NCBI RefSeq assembly: GCF_001042985.1
Contig: NZ_JYKY01000015.1
Location: 1 to 64,000 of the forward strand
Length of the DNA: 64,000 nt
Source of the DNA: Pseudomonas lundensis
GTDB lineage: Bacteria > Pseudomonadota > Gammaproteobacteria > Pseudomonadales > Pseudomonadaceae
Direction of reading: 5' to 3'
Shown here in pieces: positions 43,195 to 52,435 of this stretch (position 1 is the stretch's first letter; every line of letters begins with the position of its first letter). Below the pieces are notes generated by a model that ran no database searches, was not told the origin of the DNA, and saw only the letters and a list, made by a program, of their open reading frames with translations. The position numbers were made by a program, and so were the translations under genes.

Positions 43195-44811
43195 CTAGCC
43201 GATTCGATGGGCCGAGCGTCGAATCAACCCGATGACCGGCAACAGTCCCACCAGTACCAGCGTCAGGGCGGGCAGTGAAGCACGAGCCCATTCGCCTTCA
43301 CTGGTCATTTCGAAGATGCGCACGGCCAGTGTGTCCCAGCCGAAGGGCCGCATTAGAAGGGTTGCGGGCATTTCCTTGAGCACGTCGACAAACACCAGCA
43401 GCGCCGCACTCAATGTCCCCGGCAACAACAACGGCAGATACACTTTGAAAAACAGTCGCGGGCCACTCACGCCCAAGCTGCGTGCAGCTTCGGGCAACGA
43501 CGGACGAATGCGCGCCAGGCTGTTTTCGAGCGGGCCATAAGCGACGGCTATAAAGCGCACCAAATACGCCAGTAACAAGGCTGAAAGGCTGCCCAGCAGC
43601 AAGGGCTTGCCCGCGCCGCCCAGCCAACCGGAAACCGGAATGACCAGTTCGCGATCCAGATAACTGAAGGCCAACATGATCGACACCGCCAATACCGAAC
43701 CGGGTAGCGCGTAACCCAGGTTAGCCAGGCTCACCCCGGCACGGATGGTCGGTGTCGGCGCCTGACGCCGGGCAAACGCCAGCACCAGAGCCACACAGAC
43801 CGTGATAAGCGCCGCCATGCCGCCCAAGTACAAAGTGTGCAGTATCAGGCCCGTGTAACGCTCATCGAGGTCAAAGCGCCCACGTTGCCAAAACCACACC
43901 ACCAGTTGCAGCATCGGGATCACAAACGCACACGCAAACACCAGCGCGCACCACCCGCTGGCCAACCAGGCTTTAGGCCCGGTGAGGTGATAGAGGGCCT
44001 TACCGCGCGGACGCTCGTTACTGGCACGACTGGCGCCCCGGGCGCGGCGTTCGCCATAGAGCACGATCATCACCACCAGTAACAGCAGGCTGGCCAGTTG
44101 CGCGGCGGTTGAGAGACTGAAAAAGCCGTACCAGGTTTTGTAGATCGCCGTGGTGAACGTGTCGAAATTGAACACCGACACGGCGCCGAAATCAGCCAGC
44201 GTCTCCATCAGCGCCAACGCCACCCCGGCGCCGATGGCCGGGCGCGCCATGGGTAAGGCCACGCGCCAGAACGCCTGCCACGGGCTTTGCCCCAGCACCC
44301 GCGCCGCCTCCATCAACCCTTTGCCCTGCGCCAAAAATGCAGTGCGCGCCAGCAAATAGACATACGGGTAGAACACCAGAATCAGCACGATGATCACGCC
44401 ACCGGTGGAGCGCACGCGAGGCAAACGCAGCCCCGTGCCGAACCATTCGCGCAGCAGCGTTTGAACCGGTCCGGCGAAGTCCAGCAAGCCGACGAACACA
44501 AACGCCAGCACGTAGGCCGGGATCGCGAACGGCAACATCAGCGCCCAGTCGAGCCAGCGTCTGCCCGGGAATTCGCACAAGCTGGTCAACCACGCAAGGC
44601 TGACGCCCAGCAGGCTGACGCCGATCCCGACCCCGATGATCAGCGTCAGCGTGTTGCCCAGCAGACGCGGCATTTGTGTGTCCCACAGGTGGTTCCAGAT
44701 CTGGCTGTCCACGCTTTGCCAGGACAACAGCAAAACGCTCAGGGGCAAAAGCACCAGGGCAGCGATGCTAAAAACCAGCGGATACCAGCGACGTTGGGCG
44801 GGATGTGCCAC
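43195..44811 (-). CDS. Iron(III) ABC transporter permease (FbpB/SfuB type)
   Basis: 538 residues from GTG 44811. Two fused binding-protein-dependent permease domains, about 12 membrane helices in all, each with an EAA-type loop (EAARVLGQSPWQAFWRVALP and EAARSLGVSGPRLFFKVYLP). It pairs with the iron-binding protein gene upstream. The ATPase gene (fbpC type) is not nearby, so an ATPase from elsewhere must energise it. As I recall, P. aeruginosa has the same two-gene arrangement. Confidence 0.9.
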   Translation of the reverse strand: MAHPAQRRWYPLVFSIAALVLLPLSVLLLSWQSVDSQIWNHLWDTQMPRLLGNTLTLIIGVGIGVSLLGVSLAWLTSLCEFPGRRWLDWALMLPFAIPAYVLAFVFVGLLDFAGPVQTLLREWFGTGLRLPRVRSTGGVIIVLILVFYPYVYLLARTAFLAQGKGLMEAARVLGQSPWQAFWRVALPMARPAIGAGVALALMETLADFGAVSVFNFDTFTTAIYKTWYGFFSLSTAAQLASLLLLVVMIVLYGERRARGASRASNERPRGKALYHLTGPKAWLASGWCALVFACAFVIPMLQLVVWFWQRGRFDLDERYTGLILHTLYLGGMAALITVCVALVLAFARRQAPTPTIRAGVSLANLGYALPGSVLAVSIMLAFSYLDRELVIPVSGWLGGAGKPLLLGSLSALLLAYLVRFIAVAYGPLENSLARIRPSLPEAARSLGVSGPRLFFKVYLPLLLPGTLSAALLVFVDVLKEMPATLLMRPFGWDTLAVRIFEMTSEGEWARASLPALTLVLVGLLPVIGLIRRSAHRIG

Positions 44812-44884
44812 AAAAGACTCTCGGAAGGAGGGAAGGACCAGCGATTGTATGTTGCGTTGTTACACGATGTGGAGGGGGAAGGCT

Positions 44885-44912
44885 GCGCGCGGCCCGAATA
44901 GAGGCCGCGCGC
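44885..44912 (-). terminator. Intra-operon hairpin between iron-binding protein and permease
   Basis: GCGCGCGGCC and GGCCGCGCGC form a perfect 10-bp stem with an eight-base loop in the 163-base gap. There is no T-run. It may stabilise the upstream message or reduce readthrough so that more binding protein than permease is made. Confidence 0.5.
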
Positions 44913-44974
44913 CTTCGAACAGACCGCCCGTCAGCGCCCTCTGCGCGAGGGAGAGGGTTGGCTTTAGACCGGGC

Positions 44975-45976
44975 TTAATTCCAGCCCGCGCGGTCCATCA
45001 TGCGGATGGCTTCAGCCTGACGTTTGCCAGCCACTTCGACTGGCAAAGCGTCTGCCTTGAACTCACCCCAACTGGCCACTTCGGCAGAAGGCGGAACGCT
45101 CGGGTTCGCCGGGAACTCCTGATTCGTGCCTGCAAAGATCAACTGCGCCTGCGGCGTGGTCATCCACTCGACCAGCGCCTTGGCGGCTTGCGGGTGCGGA
45201 GCGTATTGGGTCAAACCAATACCCGACAGGTTGACGTGTACACCGCGATCAGCCTGATTGGGCCAAAACAACTTCACGGCCAGGTCGGGCTTCTGCTTGT
45301 GCAGGCGGCCGTAGTAGTAGGTATTGACGATGCCCACGTCGCACTGACCGGCGTTGATCGCCTCCAGCACCGCGATGTCATCCGAGAACACATCAGTGGA
45401 CAGGTTGTTCACCCAGCCTTTGAGGATCTCTTCGGTTTTGTCGGCACCGTTCACTTCGATCATGGTGGCGGTCAGCGACTGGTTGTACACCTTTTTGGCG
45501 GTGCGCAGGCACAGGCGGCCTTCCCACTCTTTATTGGCCAGCGCTTCGTAGGTGGACAGCTCTTCAGGTTTGACCCGGTCCGTGGAGTAGGCGATGGTCC
45601 GCGCACGCAGGCTCAAGCCCGTCCACGCGTGGGAAGAAGAGCGGTATTGCGGCGGGATGTTTTTATCGATCACTTCGGACGTGAACGGCTGCAGGATGCC
45701 CATTTGCTCGGCTTGCCACAGGTTGCCCGCGTCCACGGTCAACAACAGGTCGGCAGTCGCATTTTGGCCCTCTGCCTTGATGCGCTGCATCAGCGGCGCT
45801 TCCTTGTCCGTGATGAACTTGACCTTGACCCCGGTTTTCGCGGTGTAGGCGTCAAATACCGGCTTGATCAGTTCGTCGATGCGCGAGGAATACACCACCA
45901 CTTCGTCGGCAGCGTAGACGCTGCTCGCAAAAACGCTCAGGGCCAGGGCAGTCAGTAGACGCTTGGGTGCCAACAT
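44975..45976 (-). CDS. Iron(III) ABC transporter substrate-binding protein
   Basis: 333 residues with a signal peptide ending SSVYA. It begins [20 protein letters not shown] and has the tyrosine cluster NTYYYGR that binds Fe3+ in FbpA/FutA proteins, with a second Tyr in the RSSSHAW region. It works in the periplasm and delivers iron to the permease encoded downstream. A 97-codon gap-free operon order and a hairpin link the two genes. Confidence 0.93.
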   Translation of the reverse strand: MLAPKRLLTALALSVFASSVYAADEVVVYSSRIDELIKPVFDAYTAKTGVKVKFITDKEAPLMQRIKAEGQNATADLLLTVDAGNLWQAEQMGILQPFTSEVIDKNIPPQYRSSSHAWTGLSLRARTIAYSTDRVKPEELSTYEALANKEWEGRLCLRTAKKVYNQSLTATMIEVNGADKTEEILKGWVNNLSTDVFSDDIAVLEAINAGQCDVGIVNTYYYGRLHKQKPDLAVKLFWPNQADRGVHVNLSGIGLTQYAPHPQAAKALVEWMTTPQAQLIFAGTNQEFPANPSVPPSAEVASWGEFKADALPVEVAGKRQAEAIRMMDRAGWN

Positions 45977-46095
45977 GGGGGGCGGTCTCTCTAGATGCGA
46001 ATCGGGCGTAAATGGTAGTGAATCACATTTGCCAGCTCAACCTAACTCGCCCCCGAGGCGTTACCAGATGTTGCAAAGACCGGGACAGGCTCCGA

Positions 46096-47319
46096 TCAGG
46101 GCTTGGCCAGCGGCGGCAGATCCCCGGTCAACCCCAGCGCCTGACGCACGAACACCGCTTTGGCCTCGGGCATTTGGTTGACCCACTTCAGGCCGCTGTT
46201 GCGCAGCAAGCGCGCGGTGAGCGAATCCGCCTGAAACAGTCGCTGAAAGCCTTCCATCGCCGCCATCAACGCCAGGTTGTGCGGCATACGACGACGCTCG
46301 AAACGGCTTAGTACTTTGATGTCGGCCAGACGTTCGCCGCGGTCAACCGCGTGCAACAACACGTGGGCCAACACCGCCGCATCAAGGAAACCGAGGTTGA
46401 CGCCCTGCCCGGCCAACGGGTGGATGGTGTGGGCGGCATCACCGATCAGTGCCAACCCTTCGGCGACATAGCGTTTGGCGTGACGTTGGCGCAAAGGCAC
46501 ACAGACCCTCGGGTCTGCGCTCAGTACCGGCCCGAGCCGCCCTTCGAACGCCCGCTCAAGCTCACGGCAGAAACCGTCGTCATCCAGCGCCATCAAACGT
46601 TGGGCTTCTTCAGGCGTGGTGGACCAGACAATCGAGCACCAGTCCTGCTGGCCATCGCGCTCCAAAGGCAAAAATGCCAAGGGCCCGTGGTCAGTGAATC
46701 GCTGCCAGGCGGTTTGCTGATGCGGCTGGGCGCAGTGAGCGCTGGTGACAATGGCGTGATGCATGTAGTCCCATTCGCGGGTCTCACAGCCCGTGAGGCG
46801 GCGCACCGCCGAGTGGGCACCATCGGCTGCGATCACCAGCGGCGCGCGCAAGGTGCGACCGTCCGCCAGCGTCAGCAGCCACTCGTCCCCTGAGCGGCGC
46901 ATCTGTTCCAGCCGCGCATTGGCCAGCAATTCGATGTCGCTGCCCTGCAAACACTCCAGCAGCGCATCCTGCACCACACGGTTTTCTACGATATGACCCA
47001 GCACGTCGGCGTGCACGCTGGCCGCCGAGAAATGGATCTGGCCTGTCCCGCTGCCGTCCCACACGTGCATGTGCGAATAGGGGCTGACGCGGCGCCGGAC
47101 GATACCGTCCCACGCACCCAGGCGTTGCAGGATGCGCTGGCTGGCGGCCGACAAGGCGCTGACCCGAGGCTCGAAGACGTCGTCGGTACTGAACGGTTTG
47201 ACGCTCAGCGGGCCGCCATCGAGCAGCAAGATTTTCAAGCCGCTGTCCTTGAGCGCCAGCGCCAAGGCACTTCCGACCATTCCGGCCCCAACAATCAGCA
47301 GATCTGCGCGCATTTCCAT
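46096..47319 (-). CDS. UbiH/UbiF/VisC-family FAD hydroxylase
   Basis: 407 residues. The FAD site GAGMVGSALALALKDSG opens the protein. The mid DG motif is IAADGAHSAVRRL, and GDAAHTIHPLAGQGVNLGF is the second FAD motif. The family hydroxylates the ubiquinone ring. Placement next to ubiH and pepP matches visC/ubiI of other pseudomonads; which ring position it acts on cannot be read directly. The stop lies 80 bases from the iron-binding gene promoter. Confidence 0.9.
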   Translation of the reverse strand: MEMRADLLIVGAGMVGSALALALKDSGLKILLLDGGPLSVKPFSTDDVFEPRVSALSAASQRILQRLGAWDGIVRRRVSPYSHMHVWDGSGTGQIHFSAASVHADVLGHIVENRVVQDALLECLQGSDIELLANARLEQMRRSGDEWLLTLADGRTLRAPLVIAADGAHSAVRRLTGCETREWDYMHHAIVTSAHCAQPHQQTAWQRFTDHGPLAFLPLERDGQQDWCSIVWSTTPEEAQRLMALDDDGFCRELERAFEGRLGPVLSADPRVCVPLRQRHAKRYVAEGLALIGDAAHTIHPLAGQGVNLGFLDAAVLAHVLLHAVDRGERLADIKVLSRFERRRMPHNLALMAAMEGFQRLFQADSLTARLLRNSGLKWVNQMPEAKAVFVRQALGLTGDLPPLAKP

Positions 47320-47399
47320 GCTTTAAGCCTGTGTCGTGAGCGGCAAGCGCCGCACGTGAAAAAAGGATCGACAAGGGGCGCGAACGCCCCCGGCCATCA

Positions 47400-48587
47400 T
47401 CAACTGTCTGCGCGGGTGCCCAGGCCCATGGCCTGACGGGCAAACCAGCGTTTGGCTGGAGGCAGCAGATCAAGCCCCAGCAAGCCCAGGTTGCGGCCGA
47501 ACGACACCAGCGTCTGATCGCTACCAAACAACCGCGTCACCTGGTCTGAAAAACCAATGGTCAATTGCTGGTCGAGTTTTTGCCGCTGTTGATAACTCAA
47601 CAACGTGGCCAGATCGCCGGGGTGTTTGTCGCTCGCCAACAACGCGTCGGCCAAAGCCTGGGCATCGCGCAGCGACAGGTTAAAACCCTGACCGGCAATG
47701 GGATGCAGGCTGTGGGCGGCATTCCCCAACACAGTCAGGTGCGGGCGTACTTGCTCTTGCGCCTCGATCAGCGTCAGCGGATACAAATGCCGCGCCCCGA
47801 CTTGCTTGAGGGTGCCCAGGCGATAGCCGAACACGCCCTGCAATTCACTGAGGAAGCTGCGCTCATCCAGCGCTGCCAAACGCTCGGCGTCCATCCCCAG
47901 GCGGGTCCACACCAACGCGCAACGGTTTTCCGGCAGCGGCAGCAAGGCCATCGGGCCTTCGTCGGTGAAACGCTCAAAGGCCATCCCGCCGTGGGCTTCA
48001 CTCGGGGTGATGTTGGCGATCAGCGCACTTTGGTCATAAGGACGCTTGCTGACATGAATCCCCAACTGCTCGCGCAAGCCCGAACGCCCGCCATCGGCCA
48101 GCACGGCGAGGTCGCAGTCAAGCGTGGTTTCATCGTGGAGGGTCAGGCGATAGCCGTCTTCAAGCGGCTGCAGGTGGATAACTTCAGCGGGGCAGCGCCA
48201 GGTAATGACGTCAGGGTCCAGGTTTTTCCACAGGCACTGGCCCAGCCAGGCGTTTTCGACCACGTACCCCAGCGCTGGCACACCTTCTTCAATGGCGGAC
48301 AAGCGTGCGGTCGAAAAACGCCCGCGGTCGGACACGTGAATGTCCTTGATCGGTTCGGCGCGGGTGGCGATGGACTGCCACAGCCCCAGTCGCTCATAGA
48401 TCTGCCGGGCGCCATAGCTCAAGGCCGAGGAACGCGCGTCGTAGCTGGGCTGGTAGCTATTGCCGGGAGCGAAGGGTTCGATCAGGACGATTTTCCAGCC
48501 CCGCGCCTTGGCGCCAGCCTGCAACGCCAGCGCAAGGCTCGCACCCACCAGCCCGCCGCCAATGATGGCCAGATTGACCCGACTCAT
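47400..48587 (-). CDS. ubiH: 2-octaprenyl-6-methoxyphenyl hydroxylase UbiH
   Basis: 395 residues, start overlapping the pepP stop by four bases. The N-terminal IIGGGLVGASLALALQAG FAD site, VLADGGRSGLREQLGI and GNAAHSLHPIAGQGFNLSLR are standard. It hydroxylates the ubiquinone ring in the aerobic pathway. The pepP-ubiH-visC order is conserved across gammaproteobacteria and supports the name. Confidence 0.93.
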   Translation of the reverse strand: MSRVNLAIIGGGLVGASLALALQAGAKARGWKIVLIEPFAPGNSYQPSYDARSSALSYGARQIYERLGLWQSIATRAEPIKDIHVSDRGRFSTARLSAIEEGVPALGYVVENAWLGQCLWKNLDPDVITWRCPAEVIHLQPLEDGYRLTLHDETTLDCDLAVLADGGRSGLREQLGIHVSKRPYDQSALIANITPSEAHGGMAFERFTDEGPMALLPLPENRCALVWTRLGMDAERLAALDERSFLSELQGVFGYRLGTLKQVGARHLYPLTLIEAQEQVRPHLTVLGNAAHSLHPIAGQGFNLSLRDAQALADALLASDKHPGDLATLLSYQQRQKLDQQLTIGFSDQVTRLFGSDQTLVSFGRNLGLLGLDLLPPAKRWFARQAMGLGTRADS

Positions 48588-49918
48588 GCTGCGTTCACCT
48601 TGGCCGCAGCCATCAAGGCCTCGATATCGGCCACCGTTTTCGGCACATCGCCGGTCAAAATCTCACAACCGTTTTTGGTGACCACTACGTCATCCTCGAT
48701 CCGCACACCGATGCCGCGCCATTTTTTGGCGACGGTTTGATTGTTAGGGCTGATGTAGATGCCGGGCTCAACGGTGAGGGTCATGCCGACTTCCAGCACG
48801 CGCCACTCACCCCCGACCTTGTACTCACCCACGTCATGCACATCCAGCCCCAGCCAATGACCGGCGCGGTGCATGTAGAACGCTTTATAGGCTTGGCTGG
48901 CGATCAGCTCGTCGACTTCGCCCTGCAATAACCCCAGCGCCACCAGCCCCGCCGTTATCACGTGAACAGTCGCCTCGTGGGCCTGATTCCAGTGTTTGTT
49001 CGGCGCGATTTCAGCGAACGCGGCTTCTTGCGACGCCAGCACCAGGTCATAAATTGCTTTTTGCTCGGGCGAAAAGATCCCGTTGACCGGAAAGGTGCGG
49101 CTGATATCGCTGGCATAACAGTCGATCTCGCAACCCGCATCGATCAGCACCAGATCGCCGTCCTTGAGCAGGGCGTCGTTCTCTTGGTAGTGAAGGATGC
49201 AGCTGTTGTCACCCGAAGCGACAATCGAGCCATACGCTGGCATTTTTGCCCCGCTTTTACGGAATTCATAATCCAGCTCGGCTTCCAGACTGTATTCATG
49301 CAAGCCCGGACGGCTGGCTTGCATGGCACGGATATGAGCACGGGCCGAAATCTGCGCCGCGTGGCGCATGACTTTGATTTCTGCCGCCGATTTATACAGG
49401 CGCATGTCATGCAGCAGATGATCCAGGGCAACAAATTCGTTGGGCGGCTGAGCGCCGAGGCTGGCCTTGGAGCGGATGGTGTTGATCCACTCCATCAAAT
49501 GGCGATCGAATTGCGGGTTGCTGCCCATCGCTGAGTACACCCGGTCGCGGCCTTCAATCAGCCCCGGCAGGATGTCGTCGATGTCGGTAATGGGGAATGC
49601 ATCGTGCGCACCGAAATCGCGCATGGCGCCTTCCTGCCCGGCCCGCAAACCGTCCCACAGCTCGCGCTCAGGGTTGCGTTCGCGGCAAAACAGCACGAAT
49701 TCGCCATGAGCCCGGCCGGGGATCAACACGATCACCGCTTCAGGCTCAGGGAAACCGCTCAAATACTGGAAGTTACTTTCCTGGCGGTAGACGTGCTCGA
49801 CGTCACGGTTGCGGATCGCCACGGGGGCCGCGGGCAATATCGCGATACTGTTGGGTTCCATCTGCGCCATGAGCGCCTTGCGGCGGCGTGCGTATTCCGA
49901 TTTCGGGATATGGATCAT
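48584..49918 (-). CDS. pepP: Xaa-Pro aminopeptidase PepP
   Basis: 444 residues. It removes an N-terminal residue preceding proline. The pita-bread fold shows its metal ligands: LIDAGCEIDCYASDISRTFP (two Asp), HRAGHWLGLDVHDVG (His), TVEPGIYI (Glu) and RIEDDVVVT (Glu). The N-terminal domain starts IPKSEYARRRKALMAQM. It overlaps ubiH and starts 29 bases after ygfB's stop, so one operon. Confidence 0.95.
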   Translation of the reverse strand: MIHIPKSEYARRRKALMAQMEPNSIAILPAAPVAIRNRDVEHVYRQESNFQYLSGFPEPEAVIVLIPGRAHGEFVLFCRERNPERELWDGLRAGQEGAMRDFGAHDAFPITDIDDILPGLIEGRDRVYSAMGSNPQFDRHLMEWINTIRSKASLGAQPPNEFVALDHLLHDMRLYKSAAEIKVMRHAAQISARAHIRAMQASRPGLHEYSLEAELDYEFRKSGAKMPAYGSIVASGDNSCILHYQENDALLKDGDLVLIDAGCEIDCYASDISRTFPVNGIFSPEQKAIYDLVLASQEAAFAEIAPNKHWNQAHEATVHVITAGLVALGLLQGEVDELIASQAYKAFYMHRAGHWLGLDVHDVGEYKVGGEWRVLEVGMTLTVEPGIYISPNNQTVAKKWRGIGVRIEDDVVVTKNGCEILTGDVPKTVADIEALMAAAKVNAA

Positions 49919-49947
49919 GGGCAGACGGGTTTCCTCTTGGTGATCGA

Positions 49948-50511
49948 TCAGTGCAACGAAGGCTTGGCGGCCGCTGACGCTTCAGGCTTTTTTGTTTCGG
50001 TGAACAGCAACAGCGGCGCAACGCGCAAGTATTCCATCACTTCCATGTAGTCGCTTTCACCGTCTTCAGATTCTTCCAGCGCGTCCTGCACCTGTGCGAT
50101 GGCCGCCAGGTCTTGCAGCACTTCCTTGCCTTCGATGCTCAACGCGTTATCACGGTAGTTAAGCCCGAAACCGGCCAGAAAACCCTGGCACCACTCACCC
50201 AGTGCAGTGGCGCGATCAGGCAGCGGCGCGTCGTCTGTTGGCAGCAACAGCACGACGGTCATGTCGTCACTGGTCAGTTCGCCCTTGACCATCTCTTGCA
50301 AACCGATCAAGGCATTGCGTACGTTGTCACTGATTTCATTTTCGCTCTGGAACAGCTCTGTGGCATCGGCCAGCCAGTTGTCAGGTTCAAAGCCGGCACC
50401 GGCCGCACTGCGACCCAGCAACAGGCCGTGCAACTCGGCAGGCGATACGTTAATGCCGCTGGTGCTCAGCAGGGCGGCAAAGGCTTGGTACGGGGAGTTC
50501 TGAATAGGCAT
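49948..50511 (-). CDS. ygfB: YgfB/YecA (UPF0149) family protein
   Basis: 187 residues. All-helical UPF0149 family with the marker [16 protein letters not shown] and [13 protein letters not shown]. In P. aeruginosa a YgfB protein influences ampC expression through AmpDh3; whether this copy does is unknown. It is the first gene of the ygfB-pepP-ubiH-visC operon and is divergent from the TIGR02449 gene. Confidence 0.92.
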   Translation of the reverse strand: MPIQNSPYQAFAALLSTSGINVSPAELHGLLLGRSAAGAGFEPDNWLADATELFQSENEISDNVRNALIGLQEMVKGELTSDDMTVVLLLPTDDAPLPDRATALGEWCQGFLAGFGLNYRDNALSIEGKEVLQDLAAIAQVQDALEESEDGESDYMEVMEYLRVAPLLLFTETKKPEASAAAKPSLH

Positions 50512-50645
50512 GGTCAGCTAGGCGCCAAGCGGCGCTATGTCTAGAATGGAGGCCTTGTATCCTAGCATCGGCAGACGAGCCAGACCATCGAGGCGTCAAC
50601 TGCCCTGATCGTCACCCTCCATCAGAAAATACACAGTAGGACACA

Positions 50646-50855
50646 ATGGAAGACACCGACCTGCATGAACTGATGGCTAGACTCGAACGCTTGATTAGCC
50701 GGGTCGAGCAACTTAAAAGTCAAAACGGACTCTTACTAGCTCAGGAAAAGACTTGGCGCGAGGAACGCGCGCACCTCATTGAAAAAAACGAAATCGCCCG
50801 ACACAAGGTGGAATCGATGATTTCGCGCCTCAAAGCCCTGGAGCAAGACTCATGA
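50646..50855 (+). CDS. TIGR02449-family small coiled-coil protein
   Basis: 69 residues, almost entirely one coiled coil (ELMARLERLISRVEQLKSQN to KVESMISRLKALEQDS). The family always precedes zapA in pseudomonads and is ZapB-like in size; a division role is inferred. It overlaps zapA by four bases. Confidence 0.9.
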   Translation: MEDTDLHELMARLERLISRVEQLKSQNGLLLAQEKTWREERAHLIEKNEIARHKVESMISRLKALEQDS

Positions 50856-51169
50856 GTTCAAGCAATAGCGTCACCGTGCATATCCTCGATAAAGAATATT
50901 CGATCATGTGCCCCCAGGAAGAACGGACCAACCTGGTGAGCGCCGCCCGTTACCTGGACGGCAAAATGCGCGAAATCCGCAGCAGCGGCAAAGTCATTGG
51001 CGCCGACCGCATCGCCGTCATGGCCGCGCTCAATATCACTCACGATCTGCTGCACAAGCAGGAGGTCGCCGAAGTTCAGACCAGCAGCTCCACCCGCGAA
51101 CAAGTGCGAGACCTGCTGGAACGCGTGGATCTGGTGCTTGCCACTGATCCGAACGAACGTCAAAGCTGA
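50852..51169 (+). CDS. zapA: Cell division protein ZapA
   Basis: 105 residues. The N-terminal domain VTVHILDKEYSIMCPQEER is followed by a long helix with AARYLDGKMREIRSSGKVIG and DRIAVMAALNITHDLL. It stabilises FtsZ filaments at mid-cell. Its neighbour the 6S RNA gene lies immediately downstream, as in most gammaproteobacteria. Confidence 0.95.
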   Translation: MSSSNSVTVHILDKEYSIMCPQEERTNLVSAARYLDGKMREIRSSGKVIGADRIAVMAALNITHDLLHKQEVAEVQTSSSTREQVRDLLERVDLVLATDPNERQS

Positions 51170-51202
51170 TTCAAAAGGTTTCTTTGGGGTATACTCGCGC
51201 CA

Positions 51203-51381
51203 CTCCCTGGAGTATTCGCCAGTTAGCGATGTCCCTGAGCCGATTCGCACTACCCTGGAGCTTGCACGTTGGACCGGTGTGCATGTCCGCTAGACGGAAA
51301 GCCTTAAGGTCTACTGCAACTTCCACCTTGAACTTTCGGGTTCAAGGGCCAAGCCGACAGCGGTACGTCGGGGAGCCTGAT
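51203..51381 (+). ncRNA. ssrS: 6S RNA
   Basis: The conserved Pseudomonas 6S stretch TGCATGTCCGCTAGACGGAA, then AGCCTTAAGGTCTACTGCAA and CACCTTGAACTTTCGGGTTC, is present. TATACT at 51190-51195 is a good -10. The 5' strand starting CCCTGGAG pairs with the GGGGAGCCTG end to close the molecule. It sits in the usual place between zapA and the folate cyclo-ligase gene. 6S RNA sequesters sigma-70 RNA polymerase in stationary phase. Ends are estimated to within a few bases. Confidence 0.92.
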
Positions 51382-51391
51382 TTTTCCAGTG

Positions 51392-51416
51392 CAATGCCAG
51401 CCCTCTGCTGGCATTG
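51392..51416 (+). terminator. Hairpin after 6S RNA, before the cyclo-ligase start
   Basis: CAATGCCAGC and GCTGGCATTG form a perfect 10-bp stem with a five-base loop, preceded by TTTTT rather than followed by it. It may be the 6S processing end or a translational control element. It covers the earliest possible TTG start of the next gene. Confidence 0.5.
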
Positions 51417-51425
51417 GCTTTCTCG

Positions 51426-52070
51426 GTGTCGACCTTGAACAGCACGCCACCTACCCGCCCGCAACTTCGCCGACAACTGCGCAATGCCCGCCGCGAACTG
51501 TCGCCCTGCGCGCAACGTCTGGCCGCCCGCGGCCTGTACCGGCAACTGGCGCAACATCCTTTGTTTCGCCGCGCCAAACACCTCTCGCTATATCTGCCCA
51601 CCGACGGTGAGATCGATCCGCGTCTGCTGCTGCGCGAAGCGCAACGCCGGGGCAAGATCACCTACCTGCCGGTACTCAGCGCGTGGCCGCGGACCAAAAT
51701 GGTGTTTCAACGCATCGCCCCTGGCGAGAAGCTGATCCCCAACCGCTTCCGTATTCTGGAGCCACGCATCAACCCCGCACGCCAACGCAAGGTCTGGACA
51801 CTCGACCTGGTGTTGCTGCCATTGGTGGGGTTCGATGCGAAGGGTGGAAGGCTGGGCATGGGCGGCGGGTTTTACGACCGCAGCCTGGCGTATCTGGGAC
51901 GCCGACAGAGCTGGCGCAAACCGACACTGTTAGGCCTGGCCCACGAATGCCAAAAGGTCGAAAGCCTGACACAAGCCAGTTGGGACGTACCGTTACAAGG
52001 CACGGTGTCAGACAAACAGTGGTACGTCGCCCACACATCGCCAAGGCATCACGTTGAGTGCGATGCCTGA
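51426..52070 (+). CDS. ygfA: 5-formyltetrahydrofolate cyclo-ligase
   Basis: About 214 residues. No ATG exists near the N-terminus; GTG 51426 is preferred over TTG 51414, which sits in a hairpin. The conserved RPQLRRQLRNARREL opening, YLPTDGEIDP substrate loop and the nucleotide motif GGRLGMGGGFYDRSLA are present. It converts 5-formyl-THF to 5,10-methenyl-THF. Co-location with 6S RNA is widely conserved and links it to the RNA's transcript. Confidence 0.92.
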   Translation: MSTLNSTPPTRPQLRRQLRNARRELSPCAQRLAARGLYRQLAQHPLFRRAKHLSLYLPTDGEIDPRLLLREAQRRGKITYLPVLSAWPRTKMVFQRIAPGEKLIPNRFRILEPRINPARQRKVWTLDLVLLPLVGFDAKGGRLGMGGGFYDRSLAYLGRRQSWRKPTLLGLAHECQKVESLTQASWDVPLQGTVSDKQWYVAHTSPRHHVECDA

Positions 52071-52091
52071 AACGCGTTAACGCAAGAAAGT

Positions 52092-52241
52092 TTAGCGTTT
52101 GAAAGGTTGTACTTGCTGTTGAGCCAGTTCAATCGGCGCGTCGGTCGAGTTGGACCACAAACTTTGCGCATACCCCGTCGTCACTACGCCCAAACCGAAC
52201 AAAAAAGCCAAAACCCACAGTACATCCGGTTTGCGTTTCAT
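52092..52241 (-). CDS. Small membrane-anchored protein, 49 residues
   Basis: ATG 52241 with a purine-rich GAAGGGGGGG ribosome site gives MKRKPDVLWVLAFLFGLGVV then TTGYAQSLWSNSTD, ending VQPFKR. One hydrophobic helix anchors a short polar tail. I recall near-identical peptides in other pseudomonads at this place between ygfA and the EVE gene. Function unknown. It is convergent with ygfA, 22 bases apart. Confidence 0.7.
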   Translation of the reverse strand: MKRKPDVLWVLAFLFGLGVVTTGYAQSLWSNSTDAPIELAQQQVQPFKR

Positions 52242-52435
52242 CGATTGCCCCCCTTCAGGCAAATCAACACGATGACAGCAACGGTTTTTTTATAGGCCGT
52301 GCAGCAGCGTCAAGCTTAAAATCCCGGCATTCTGCGACAACCCGTAACGACACGCAAACGATGGCGTCAACCGGCTGTCGGTTTATCAAAATGTTTCAAG
52401 AAAGATGATTCACATCATGTTTCAGGAGAAGAAAA

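Noticed and set aside
46010..46030. Fur-box-like palindrome before the iron-binding protein gene
   Set aside because: AAATG and CATTT ends are symmetric, but only about half the Fur consensus positions match by eye; too weak to list as a site.
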